Origin: Halocatena pleomorpha
Lineage (GTDB): Archaea; Halobacteriota; Halobacteria; Halobacteriales; Haloarculaceae
Direction of reading: 5' to 3'
DNA: 64,000 nt
Assembly: GCF_003862495.1 (NCBI RefSeq)
Contig: NZ_RRCH01000002.1
Location: 1 to 64,000 of the forward strand
Under the pieces are notes generated by a model that was not told where the DNA came from, ran no database searches, and was given only the letters and a program-made list of their open reading frames with translations. The first letter of the stretch is position 1. Every line of letters starts with the position of its first letter. Shown here in pieces: positions 47,364-55,946 of the stretch. Made by a program: the position numbers and the translations under genes.

Positions 47364-48017
47364 ATGATAAACGATTCCGGGAATTCTCCTAACGGTAACG
47401 TAGCACAGCCCCCCACGCTGGAAACAACCGAGTCTGACAGTTCGATGACCCAGCCATTGAGCCGGCGGCGATTTGTGAAGACAGTGTCGGCTGGAGTGCT
47501 CGGCGTGAGTGGGGTGGCTGTGAGCACTGACACTGCGCGCGCAGCGACCAATGTTGTACGCGTTGAAGGACAGACTGACGGCGAATGGCACAACTACGAA
47601 CTTGTGTTCGCTGGCAAGGTTTGGGAAGATTCTTCCTCGAACGACGTGGAAAACGGTGATAGTGTTGATTATGACGACGGATACGTCTCTGGCTCTGTCT
47701 TTGGAGCGAGGAACTTCGATTCGTATGCCCACACGGGATATTTAATCTATGTGAAAGTTGACGGACACATCCGGTTTCACAGCACCGATCCCACCGCCAA
47801 CGGTTTTATGTCGGTAACTGGTCTGACTGGGTGGTCAGACTATGATATCGATTCGAATGGGCTTATCACGCCGGATGGCAATCTTGAGCAAGGGCAGGAC
47901 GGCGCGACCTACGGGGGCGCATACGGTTCGGTCTTCGAGGGAGGGGAGGATTACTACTCTCGCGAAGGCGATATCATTGGCATCGAAATCAACGGGCACG
48001 CAGAGATGAGTCTGTAG
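47364..48017 (+). CDS. Tat-exported protein of unknown function
   Basis: This 217-residue protein has a Tat signal (SRRRFVKTVSAGVLGVSGVA, about residues 33-52) preceded by a long polar leader. MTQPLSRRRF at codon 29 could be the real start. The mature domain is acidic and aromatic-rich (NYELVFAGKVWED, HIRFHSTDPT, GIEINGHAEMSL) with predicted beta strands, similar in style to the single beta units of the 31318 protein but not clearly homologous. AT-rich DNA upstream suggests its own promoter. No operon partners. Confidence 0.75.
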   Translation: MINDSGNSPNGNVAQPPTLETTESDSSMTQPLSRRRFVKTVSAGVLGVSGVAVSTDTARAATNVVRVEGQTDGEWHNYELVFAGKVWEDSSSNDVENGDSVDYDDGYVSGSVFGARNFDSYAHTGYLIYVKVDGHIRFHSTDPTANGFMSVTGLTGWSDYDIDSNGLITPDGNLEQGQDGATYGGAYGSVFEGGEDYYSREGDIIGIEINGHAEMSL

Positions 48018-48099
48018 CGCTGTAGCCGCGGATTACCGCTGTCGGGTGTAATTGGTGGCCCAACCAGCATTGAGTCTCGGTTCACCACGGAAAACGTCA

Positions 48100-48830
48100 G
48101 CCAAGAGGTCGCGTATTTCGACGGAGCACGAGATGTTCGAGAAGCCATACAGCTGGGCATGTCTCCTGCATCTCGCATCGGAACTCCACCTCTGGGACGA
48201 CGAGCGTGCCGACGAGTGGAAATCGATTCTTCAGCCTCTCGAATCCAGGATACGAGAACTCGTCACCTCCGAATTTCTGCCACAGGACCGCCCGTTCAGG
48301 GTCGCCACGCACCACAACTCCGCTTTTGCGTTGCACTGTATTCTTGACTACGCCGAACAATAGGCCAGTCGGAGCTTGAGTCAGCTGTTATCGACACGGC
48401 CAGACGGTTCTACGGGGATGATAGGGACTATCTGGTCGAGTACAAGCCAATCGGGTGGGATTTCATCTCACCGGCACTGACCGAGGCAGACTTGATGCAG
48501 TGGGTGCTCAACCCCGATGAATTGTGGATGTGGACCAATGCGTTTTTCCCAGATATGACTACTTTACCGTACGACTCGCGCTTCTTCGTCCCGCTCAAGT
48601 GGATACAAGCTCTAAGGGGATGTTGCACTTCATCTGGTAGGGTTGAACGTGTCGAAGGCGTGATTACTGGCAGGACTCGCCTCTGCCCTCAATGACTACC
48701 CATTCGTTGATATCTTCGAAAAGTGCTGAGACACACGCTGAACGCGGTATCGTGCAGGCGTTTACTGATGACTACGCAGGAACGCATTGGCTGACTTCAC
48801 ATGAACTATATTGTTGACAAAATCGAAGAT
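48100..48830 (+). pseudogene. DUF2891 protein, frameshifted and interrupted
   Basis: Pieces in successive frames give FEKPYSWACLLHLASELHLW (to 48363), RFYGDDRDYLVEYKPIGWDF then LTEADLMQWVL (48370-48620), LLAGLASALNDYP and HAERGIVQAFTDDYAGTHWL (to about 48825). Together these are the C-terminal two thirds of a DUF2891 alpha-toroid-like protein. At least three frame changes and a TGA at 48661-48663, at a position where Trp is expected, make it nonfunctional. The N-terminus is absent. Confidence 0.75.
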
Positions 48831-49009
48831 GGCATTGCGCCTGAGTGACAGACCTACGCTCTGTGTCTATCGTTCTGTACTCTCTCTAAATGGCGACCCA
48901 CAAGAGACCGATGCACGCTGTGTATTTATCACGTCTTCGTGAACTATCCTCAGTTTTGGCAGGGTTAAAACAGTATATTAACATATCTATTTATTATATA
49001 ATATTAGTA

Positions 49010-49209
49010 CTACAGAAATGAAATAAAGGCACGCAACAGTTCCGTCCTCCGAGATCGTGGCCACCCCTCCATCTTCAGCAGTCTCGCTACCCGATCCGAC
49101 ACGGCCGGTGCCGAGAGACCGACGGCACCAGTGATGTCACTGCACGGGCGACGAGCGTTCGACATCAGGAGTAGGAGGTCTCGAGATCGGTTTCGTCGAG
49201 GTCGCGCAT
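49010..49209 (-). pseudogene. Lrp/AsnC-type regulator, frameshifted and truncated
   Basis: From ATG 49209 the text MRDLDETDLE shifts frame within 12 codons to LLLLMSNARRPCSDITGAVG and LSAPAVSDRVARL, an Lrp-type helix-turn-helix. The rest, including any metal-sensing TRASH domain, is lost. In haloarchaea such HTH-TRASH regulators stand divergent from copper ATPase operons, which is the arrangement here, so it is probably the remains of the local copper regulator. Confidence 0.7.
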
Positions 49210-49341
49210 AGTGGTACAAACGGCGGCGAATGACTAAACCATCCCGGCGGGATACGCTTAGCTTCTAAACTTTGGGATGTCTACGACCCACTAGTTCAAA
49301 GGGAGAATCCGCATAAGAAAGGGGAGCGTATGTATTCATGG

Positions 49342-49539
49342 ATGTCAACTACCATCACCGTCGAGGGAATGACCTGTGGCCACTGCAAGCAGACAGTCGA
49401 AGAAGCGCTACGGGAGGTAAGCGGTGTGACCGACGCGACTGCCGATCGAGAGGCCGAACAGGCGAACGTCGATGGAGCCGCTGACACCACAGCACTCGTT
49501 CAGGCCGTCGAGGACGCTGGATACACGGCCCACGCCTGA
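49342..49539 (+). CDS. CopZ-like heavy-metal-associated (HMA) chaperone
   Basis: This 65-residue single HMA domain has the metal site GMTCGHCKQTVEEAL, typical of copper chaperones that hand Cu(I) to P-type ATPases. ATG 49342 (MSTTITVEGM) is preferred over 49330. It lies 87 bases before the ATPase gene on the same strand and is probably co-transcribed. The Cys-GH-Cys site and a C-terminal DAGYTAHA are normal for the family. Confidence 0.92.
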   Translation: MSTTITVEGMTCGHCKQTVEEALREVSGVTDATADREAEQANVDGAADTTALVQAVEDAGYTAHA

Positions 49540-49625
49540 AGCCCTGTAGCCGCAAGTTACACCTGACTCCCTGTCCCTTACATCCATCACTATCCGACGC
49601 ATACGTTCAGAGACAACGATGAGCT

Positions 49626-51875
49626 ATGGACGACCACGAACACTCAAACGATGGCGACCACTTCCATCGCTCCGAACCCGACGTGAGTGACGAACCGAAC
49701 GAGATAGCCGACGATCGGGATGTCGACCGAGTCGAACAGAGAATGCTTGAGGAGGAGGAAGCCGCGGAAGAAGCCGAACAGGAAATCCACGAGCGAACCG
49801 AGCACGAGATGGGTCACGGAACGGACGGTCACGAAGACGATCACGACGGCCACGGCGGAATGCACGAAGGCCACGAACAGATGTTCCGGCGGCGCTTCTT
49901 CGTCTCGACGCTCCTCTCGATTCCCGTCCTGCTCTACAGTCCGACTCTACAGGAGTGGCTGGGCTTCTTCGTCCCGGCGTTCCCCGGCAGCGAATGGATC
50001 AACCCCGTCTTCGCGGTCGTCGTCTTCGCATACGGTGGCGTTCCCTTCCTGCAGATGGCCGTCCCCGAAGTGCGGGACCGTTTACCGGGGATGATGACGT
50101 TGATCTCGATGGCCATCTCTGTCGCGTTCGTCTACAGTTTGGCCACCGTCGTCTTCCCCGCACAGTCGGCGTTCTTCTGGGAACTCGTGACGCTGATTGA
50201 CATCATGCTGCTAGGTCACTGGGTCGAGATGCGGTCGGTTCGCCGGGCCTCTAGCGCCCTCGATGAACTGGCAAAACTGATGCCGGACACCGCAGAACGA
50301 ATCACCGATGATGGTGAAACTGAAGAAGTTCCAGTGAGTGACCTTGAGGAGGGTGATCTCGTCCTAGTGCGGCCGGGTGCGAGCGTCCCGGCCGACGGCG
50401 TCGTTGAGGAGGGCGACTCCGACGTGAACGAGGCGATGATTACCGGCGAATCCAAACCCGTCTCGAAGGAGCCTGGTAACAAGGTCATCGGCGGGACGGT
50501 CAACGGTGACGGAAGTCTCCGCATTCGCGTCGGTGCGACGGGTGAGGAAACGACCCTTGCCGGCATCGTGCGACTCGTTGAGGAAGCCCAGCAGAGTAAG
50601 TCAAAGACGCAGGTGCTGGCCGACCGAGCGGCCGGCTGGCTGTTCTACGTCGCCGTCGCCGCGGCGGGCGTGACAGCGATCGCGTGGACGATAGCGATTT
50701 CGATCGACGCGACCGTCATCGAGCGCGTCGTCACGGTACTCGTTATTGCCTGCCCGCATGCGCTCGGACTCGCGATCCCACTGGTCGTCGCGATTAACAC
50801 GTCACTCGCCGCTCGTAACGGAATGCTCGTTCGTGACCGGATTGCGATGGAGGAAGCACGGAATCTGGACGCTATCATCTTCGACAAAACAGGGACGCTC
50901 ACCGAAGGCGAGCACGGTGTCGTCGATATGGCGACCGTCGACAGCGTCAACGAGGATGATGCGTTCGCGCTGGCGGCGGCCGTTGAGAGCGATTCCGAGC
51001 ACATGATTGCGCGAGCCATCTGCGAAGCTGCCGATGAGCGAGATCTGACCTCTCTTGACACATCCGGGTTCGAGGCTATCAAAGGGAGGGGCGTCCGGGC
51101 GAGCGTCGACGGGGATGAAGTGTACGTCGGCGGCCCGAATATGCTGACCCAACTAGATAGCGAGGTTCCTGATTCTCTCCAGCGCTTTGCTGACGAAGCC
51201 AGCCAGAACGCACAGACTGTAGTGCATCTCGTTCGCGAGGGCGAGCTGATCGCCGCCTTCGCTATGGCTGATGTGATTCGCGAGGAGAGTTACCAGGTCG
51301 TCGACTCCCTCCACAAGCTCGGCATCGAAGTGGCAATGCTCACCGGCGACTCCCAAGACGTCGCCGACGCCGTCGCTGACGAACTGGGCATCGACACCGT
51401 GTTCGCTGAGGTCCTTCCCGAGGACAAGGACAAGAAAGTGCAGGAACTTCACGATCAGGGCAAGCTCGTTGGGATGGTTGGTGACGGCGTGAATGACGCG
51501 CCGGCGCTGACACGGGCCGACGTCGGCATCGCCATCGGGAGCGGCACCGACGTCGCGGTCCAGTCGGCCGACGTCATCCTCGTTCAGAACAACCCAATGG
51601 ACGTGGTTCGACTCGTCAAACTGAGCAAGGCGAGCTACCGGAAGATGCAGGAGAATATCGTCTGGGCAGCCGGGTACAACGTCTTTGCGATTCCGCTGGC
51701 AGCAGGCGTGTTGGCTCCGATCGGGATTCTTCTGTCGCCAGCAGTCGGCGCACTGCTGATGTCGCTGAGTACGGTCATCGTCGCCATCAACGCGCAACTG
51801 CTCCGGCGAATAGACCTCTCCGTGCCGAGTCTCCCAGGCGCATCGGCTCCAGGGCAGGCGCGGTCAGCAGACTAA
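49626..51875 (+). CDS. copB: P1B-type copper/heavy-metal ATPase with CPH motif (CopB-like)
   Basis: A 749-residue P-type ATPase that pumps copper, or a related soft metal, out of the cell. The N-terminus is His- and Glu-rich ([20 protein letters not shown]) instead of HMA domains. [11 protein letters not shown] (near residue 378) is the CPH transmembrane metal site of the P1B-3/CopB group. [16 protein letters not shown] (phosphorylated Asp near residue 420), the HMIARAI-type nucleotide-domain segment (equivalent of the HP motif) and [10 protein letters not shown] (near residue 618) complete the machinery. It follows the CopZ-like gene. The C-terminal residues ([20 protein letters not shown]) recur in a remnant at 60979. 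Confidence 0.95.
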   Translation: MDDHEHSNDGDHFHRSEPDVSDEPNEIADDRDVDRVEQRMLEEEEAAEEAEQEIHERTEHEMGHGTDGHEDDHDGHGGMHEGHEQMFRRRFFVSTLLSIPVLLYSPTLQEWLGFFVPAFPGSEWINPVFAVVVFAYGGVPFLQMAVPEVRDRLPGMMTLISMAISVAFVYSLATVVFPAQSAFFWELVTLIDIMLLGHWVEMRSVRRASSALDELAKLMPDTAERITDDGETEEVPVSDLEEGDLVLVRPGASVPADGVVEEGDSDVNEAMITGESKPVSKEPGNKVIGGTVNGDGSLRIRVGATGEETTLAGIVRLVEEAQQSKSKTQVLADRAAGWLFYVAVAAAGVTAIAWTIAISIDATVIERVVTVLVIACPHALGLAIPLVVAINTSLAARNGMLVRDRIAMEEARNLDAIIFDKTGTLTEGEHGVVDMATVDSVNEDDAFALAAAVESDSEHMIARAICEAADERDLTSLDTSGFEAIKGRGVRASVDGDEVYVGGPNMLTQLDSEVPDSLQRFADEASQNAQTVVHLVREGELIAAFAMADVIREESYQVVDSLHKLGIEVAMLTGDSQDVADAVADELGIDTVFAEVLPEDKDKKVQELHDQGKLVGMVGDGVNDAPALTRADVGIAIGSGTDVAVQSADVILVQNNPMDVVRLVKLSKASYRKMQENIVWAAGYNVFAIPLAAGVLAPIGILLSPAVGALLMSLSTVIVAINAQLLRRIDLSVPSLPGASAPGQARSAD

Positions 51876-52340
51876 CGATCAGGTCTCTTCTATTGGTCAC
51901 ACATGGCACCATCTCAGGTGGCAAGCTGCCATTTTTCGTGCCAGAGATCGGGGTTGCCTATGGGATCGAAACGCTTCGACTTCCCGATGCGGATCAAGAA
52001 ACTCGTCAGAGAGGACGTGGATCTGCAATTTCGGACGCGACTATCTGGGAACTCACGGAGATCAGGCTCACGCCAGACGGATCCCTGTCGTCAACGGTGC
52101 GCTTACGGGGATCCTCGAATTGGATGACGTGGTGATCCACTTGGCCGGCGAGAGTGCTCACGTTTCGGCCCAATTCGACAACATTGCTAGTATCATTCGC
52201 TCTGAGTCCACCGAGCGGTAACCTGCAATGGTGTCACCGAACGGGCGTAATCGACTGCCCGGTTCATCTTCCCCCGTTGACAAAGGCGCCGTTTTCGGTC
52301 GCTGATTCGTTATTTTCTTGCTTTAATTATATGAACTAAT
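51876..52340 (+). other. Decayed small gene(s), not recognised
   Basis: Protein-like text in two frames (FDFPMRIKKLVREDVDLQF near 51985, then ILELDDVVIHLAGESAHVSA near 52120 ending at a TAA about 52220) suggests one short gene with a frameshift. No family is recognised and no intact start is clear. Confidence 0.35.
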
Positions 52341-52363
52341 GTTGGCGATACAACCGTCACTTG

Positions 52364-52495
52364 ATGAACGAAACCGTCTTCTCAAGCATCAAGCGCACGT
52401 TCGGCACTACCGTGCTGGGCGACCCTAGTAGCTAGAATTCCGTGAAATGCTGCTCAAAGCGACTGTCTACAACCTTCGCATAGTTGTAATTATAT
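52364..52495 (+). pseudogene. C-terminal remnant of an IS5-like transposase
   Basis: Text including NETVFSSIKRTFGTTVLG and, after a frame change, REMLLKATVYNLRIVV corresponds to the last helix region (E-x-x-x-S-x-K-R-x-F-G) of haloarchaeal IS5-type transposases. Everything else of the element is lost. Confidence 0.55.
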
Positions 52496-52566
52496 TTAAA
52501 ATAAAGTACTGTATACTGAAACTACAGGGCTGCCGGTACCTATCCTCATTGCTTTGGGAAGTCCAA

Positions 52567-53446
52567 TCATCCGTTCAAATATGTCGATAAGGAGAGTAAA
52601 TCTGCTTCGTTCATTCCGAATGCATCGATGTCATTGCTGTCAGCGACATTCGTCATGTCGAGGGCATGGGCCTGATTAATGCCAAACGGTATCGACGGGA
52701 CTGGATCAACCGCGTACAAACTAATCTTTGCGAATGACTTCGGTACGGAGATTATTTTGACCGACTTCCCCTCCGCTTTGTAGAGCATTTGTGTCACCTC
52801 ACCGAACGTCAGTACGTCCGGTCCACCGAGATTGTACGAGTTGCCACGTGGTCTTCATCTTCGAGCGCGTCTGCGGTGATCAACGCCATATCCTCGACCC
52901 AGATTGGCTCGAAAGTTGGATGCGTTCCACCAGCGGGAAGGACCGTCACATATGGTGTTGAATACTTCTTGATGAACGCGAACGTCTCGCTGCCCTCCCC
53001 GAAGATGAACGACGGGCGGAGCACCACCCAGTCTAGATTGGAGTACTCAACGACCGTATCGCCGGGTCACTGAGTGCGCCAGTAGGCGATAGGGCTGTGC
53101 ATCTCTGCGCCCAGCGAACTCATCTCGACGTACCGATCGACGTCATGCTCGCTGCATGGGCACTGTTGACCGCGCCGCCGATGCAGACGGTGTCGTGAAA
53201 CGTTCCGGGACGCGGTTCGTGTAGTGGCGGGAGCGCAGTGAGATTCACGCTGGCGTCCATTCCTTCGTAGGCACCCGTGATGGAGTCGTAGTCCGTCACG
53301 TCACCCGTCGTTGTTTCGACAGTGTCGGGAAGAACCCCAGGATCTGGCGACCGGGAAAGCGAGGTGACTTCGTGCCCACGGTCAACGAGTTCGGCACAAA
53401 GGTGACGACCGACGAAAGCGTCCCCACCCATCAGAAGTATCTTCAT
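52567..53446 (-). pseudogene. NAD(P)-binding epimerase (NDUFA9-like) with frameshifts
   Basis: Frames in order give MKILLMGGDAFVGRHLCAEL (Rossmann GGxxxxGxxL variant), YVEMSSLGAEMHSP, VVLRPSFIFGEGSE, PIWVEDMALITADALED and a C-terminus ending LLSLSTYLNG. This is an atypical SDR of the complex I NDUFA9/NmrA-like type common in haloarchaea. At least three breaks (near 53150, 53070 and 52800) inactivate it. Its start overlaps the SDR gene stop (ATGA), so it was the last gene of the GH15-VKOR-SDR operon. Confidence 0.8.
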
Positions 53447-54543
53447 CCGTCACGCCCTTCAGTCGCCGGCGGTCTCCGATCGTGTCTCAACGCGGTTTCG
53501 TCGGCTGTCGAGCTATCATCGCAAGCCACGCCGGAGCGTCGTGCTCGCGCGATTACAGCCCCGACGAGAGTCACTAGCGCGAATCCAGCGGAGAGCAATT
53601 GTATGGGATGGGTAGACGCCCAGAGCTGATAGCTCCGACTCCGCGCACGTCCATCGAATGCACCGTGAGCGCCGTGGTCGGCGTCGTCGTCAGCTGGCTC
53701 CCGGAGGTTATGTTTCCTGTCGGGGTCTTCGGGTTTGTCGGTCATCTGCGAGTCCCACCCAGACCGCGCCAGCAGGTGATCAAGACGGCGAGGAATCACC
53801 CGATTTCCGAGTATTGCCTTCACGGTCGAGCGTCCAACCCATAGTTCATCGCGATCGTGGTGTGCTGCCCAAACGATGGCGTCGGCAGCAACTTCGGGCT
53901 GATAGATGGGCGGCACGGGCTGTGCCTTGTTCGGGAGCCGACTCTTCACCCACTCAAACTGCGGTGTGTTCAGCGCCGGCATCTGCACCATCGATAGCTG
54001 GACGTCACTGTCTTCATGGATGAGCTCGGTCCGGATTGACTCGGTGAAGCCCTGAATCGCGTGCTTCGACCCGCAGTATGCCGACTGAAGCGGAATACCG
54101 CGATACGCAAGGGCAGATCCGACCTGAATGATTGTCCCCTCGTCCCGGGGAAGCATACGGTCAAGGGCAGTCTGTGTGCCGTACACACAGCCGAGATAGG
54201 TAACCTCGGTGACGTGCCGGTACTCGTCAGCTTCCATCTCCCATGCTGGAGAGAACACCGATGTCATCGCGTTGTTCACCCAGATGTCGATCGCCCCGAA
54301 CTCCTCTTCGATGGCATCTGCGGCCGCTTCGACTTGGTCTGCATCGGCAACGTCTGTCGGAATAACGAGCGCCTCTCCGCCGTTGGCTTCGACATCTTGG
54401 CGTGCGCCCTCCAGTCCAGCTTCGCCACGCGCGAGGAGCCCAACTTTAGCCCCGTGCTTGGCGAACGCTCGTGCTGTCGCGCGTCCGACACCAGCCGATG
54501 CACCTGTTATTACCACGACCTCGTGTTGCATTGTTGTATTCAT
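53443..54543 (-). CDS. Short-chain dehydrogenase/reductase with C-terminal membrane tail
   Basis: This 366-residue protein starts at MNTTMQHEVVVITG; another ATG lies four codons later. Motifs are TGASAGVGRATA, WVNNAM (NNAG variant), the serine in VGSALAYRG and YCGSK (catalytic Tyr and Lys). Beyond residue 300, an acidic linker and a hydrophobic helix (LLSAGFALVTLVGAVIA) form an unusual tail that may anchor it to the membrane. It lies 20 bases after the VKOR/SPW gene and overlaps the following epimerase start. Its substrate is unknown; co-occurrence with VKOR and GH15 genes suggests an envelope or redox-related cluster. Confidence 0.9.
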   Translation of the reverse strand: MNTTMQHEVVVITGASAGVGRATARAFAKHGAKVGLLARGEAGLEGARQDVEANGGEALVIPTDVADADQVEAAADAIEEEFGAIDIWVNNAMTSVFSPAWEMEADEYRHVTEVTYLGCVYGTQTALDRMLPRDEGTIIQVGSALAYRGIPLQSAYCGSKHAIQGFTESIRTELIHEDSDVQLSMVQMPALNTPQFEWVKSRLPNKAQPVPPIYQPEVAADAIVWAAHHDRDELWVGRSTVKAILGNRVIPRRLDHLLARSGWDSQMTDKPEDPDRKHNLREPADDDADHGAHGAFDGRARSRSYQLWASTHPIQLLSAGFALVTLVGAVIARARRSGVACDDSSTADETALRHDRRPPATEGRDG

Positions 54544-54563
54544 TGTTGATATGATGTTATTGA

Positions 54564-55946
54564 TTAGACTATGTACTGTGGCCACCAGTGGCCGTACTCG
54601 TCGCGGATCGTCCCTTGTGGGATACTGGCGAGTATCACTAGGACACCGATAGCGACGCCATTCGCCGCGGCGAGCGTCGGCGCACCAAATATCAATGGTG
54701 CGATTACTATCCACGTGCCAAGTGGGATATTGAGGAACCGGACGGCCCGCGCCGGTTCGCCTGTCGCGATCACAGTGAACGAGACGATGAGTGCGCCGAC
54801 GAGGTGACTGCTATCCGCAAGCGGTCCCTGTGTCCCGAAAACGGCCGGCGAGAGCATCAGCCAGAAGCCAAGCGCCATCGTCCCGAGGAGATGCCACGGT
54901 ATCGAGACGCCCCAGAACATGCCTGCAGGCCGATCGCGGTCCGACCGCGTCTCTCCGTTCAGGCCAGCGTCCTCCTCAGAGAGATTCCCCCCCATCCAGA
55001 ACGCGTGCCAGAGACCGACGCCCTCACTCATCCGGCGCTTGAGGAGTTGCATCATCGCAACGACCTCGTCGACAGTGAGCGAGATCATCCAGAGCATTCC
55101 GAATGCCGACAGCAGACACAGGGTACACCACGTGCCCACGAGCAGTGGTTGAGAGATGACGAGAAGTACCTGAACAAATCCGAGCGGGATGACGACGATG
55201 CCGAAGAACGACACCATCCACGGCATCGTCCGCCAGCGGCTCTTGTCGCCCATGAAGCCCATCAGCCCCTCAATGGCGTACGCGACCGCGCCGAGGCCAG
55301 CGTCCGATACGGGAAACGCTTCCGAGACGCGCGAATTGAGAATCTGGGCTGTACCGGTCCCGAAGAACGGATCCCAGACGGCGTTAATGTGGCCGAGCTG
55401 GTAAGCAGCCATGTACCGCGAGACGAAAAAGCCGAAGAGGCCGAGTGCGATGAGTGGCGCGCGCTGGGCCGCTGTCGACGGGTTATACGACCAGCCCCCG
55501 GGAACGGTCGCACCGTCCATCTCCATGCGCATCATGATGATGACCGTGAAGGTGATCACCAGAACGCCGACGAGCGTGTCGTTCAGGTATCCGGCGGCCG
55601 TCGGCGCGTGAAAGACGAGTGGGGCCACCAGTAGCCAGAGTCCAACAAAGGCATTGGCGTACGACGCCCAGGGGTTCTCCTGCACGAGCGTTACGGTACT
55701 TAAACCGATGAGAACGAAACCGGTGATCACGTCGCTCCACGATAATAGCGTGCTCTCGTAGCCGAGCGTGAACGGACTGAACAACAGCCAGAGGCCCAGC
55801 GAGATGACGCCGTACTGTATCCACGGTTCCTTTAGCGGATGATTGAGCATCATCTCGCCCGGCTCTTGCATCTCACCGCCCGACAAGTTGTCTTGGTGGT
55901 CCTGTTCGTCCGCTTCCGACGATTGCGTGGAATTGTTTTCAGTCAT
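54564..55946 (-). CDS. VKOR-like/SPW-repeat membrane protein
   Basis: This is a 460-residue polytopic protein. The N- and C-terminal parts contain SPW-type repeats (LGLWLLFSPFTLGY, LWLLVAPLVFHAP, LGFWLMLSPAVFG). The centre has a vitamin K epoxide reductase-like four-helix core with GTWCTLCLLSAFGML, the CxxC redox pair that reoxidises thiol-disulfide partners or quinones. Such fusions are found in haloarchaea. The start overlaps the stop of the GH15 gene (ATGA). A role in disulfide formation at the membrane is inferred from the family. Confidence 0.85.
   Translation of the reverse strand: MTENNSTQSSEADEQDHQDNLSGGEMQEPGEMMLNHPLKEPWIQYGVISLGLWLLFSPFTLGYESTLLSWSDVITGFVLIGLSTVTLVQENPWASYANAFVGLWLLVAPLVFHAPTAAGYLNDTLVGVLVITFTVIIMMRMEMDGATVPGGWSYNPSTAAQRAPLIALGLFGFFVSRYMAAYQLGHINAVWDPFFGTGTAQILNSRVSEAFPVSDAGLGAVAYAIEGLMGFMGDKSRWRTMPWMVSFFGIVVIPLGFVQVLLVISQPLLVGTWCTLCLLSAFGMLWMISLTVDEVVAMMQLLKRRMSEGVGLWHAFWMGGNLSEEDAGLNGETRSDRDRPAGMFWGVSIPWHLLGTMALGFWLMLSPAVFGTQGPLADSSHLVGALIVSFTVIATGEPARAVRFLNIPLGTWIVIAPLIFGAPTLAAANGVAIGVLVILASIPQGTIRDEYGHWWPQYIV

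Noticed and set aside
43758-48663. TGA read as tryptophan (recoded stop codons)
   Set aside because: Intact genes in the window use TGG for Trp and TGA as normal stops (for example at 22401 and 32992), and every gene with internal TGA also shows truncation, frameshift or loss of its partner. Mutation in dead genes explains it.
54804-55634. A 276-codon plus-strand frame in the VKOR/SPW gene
   Set aside because: Antisense to a convincing membrane-protein gene; composition is Arg/His/Asp-rich without fold character.
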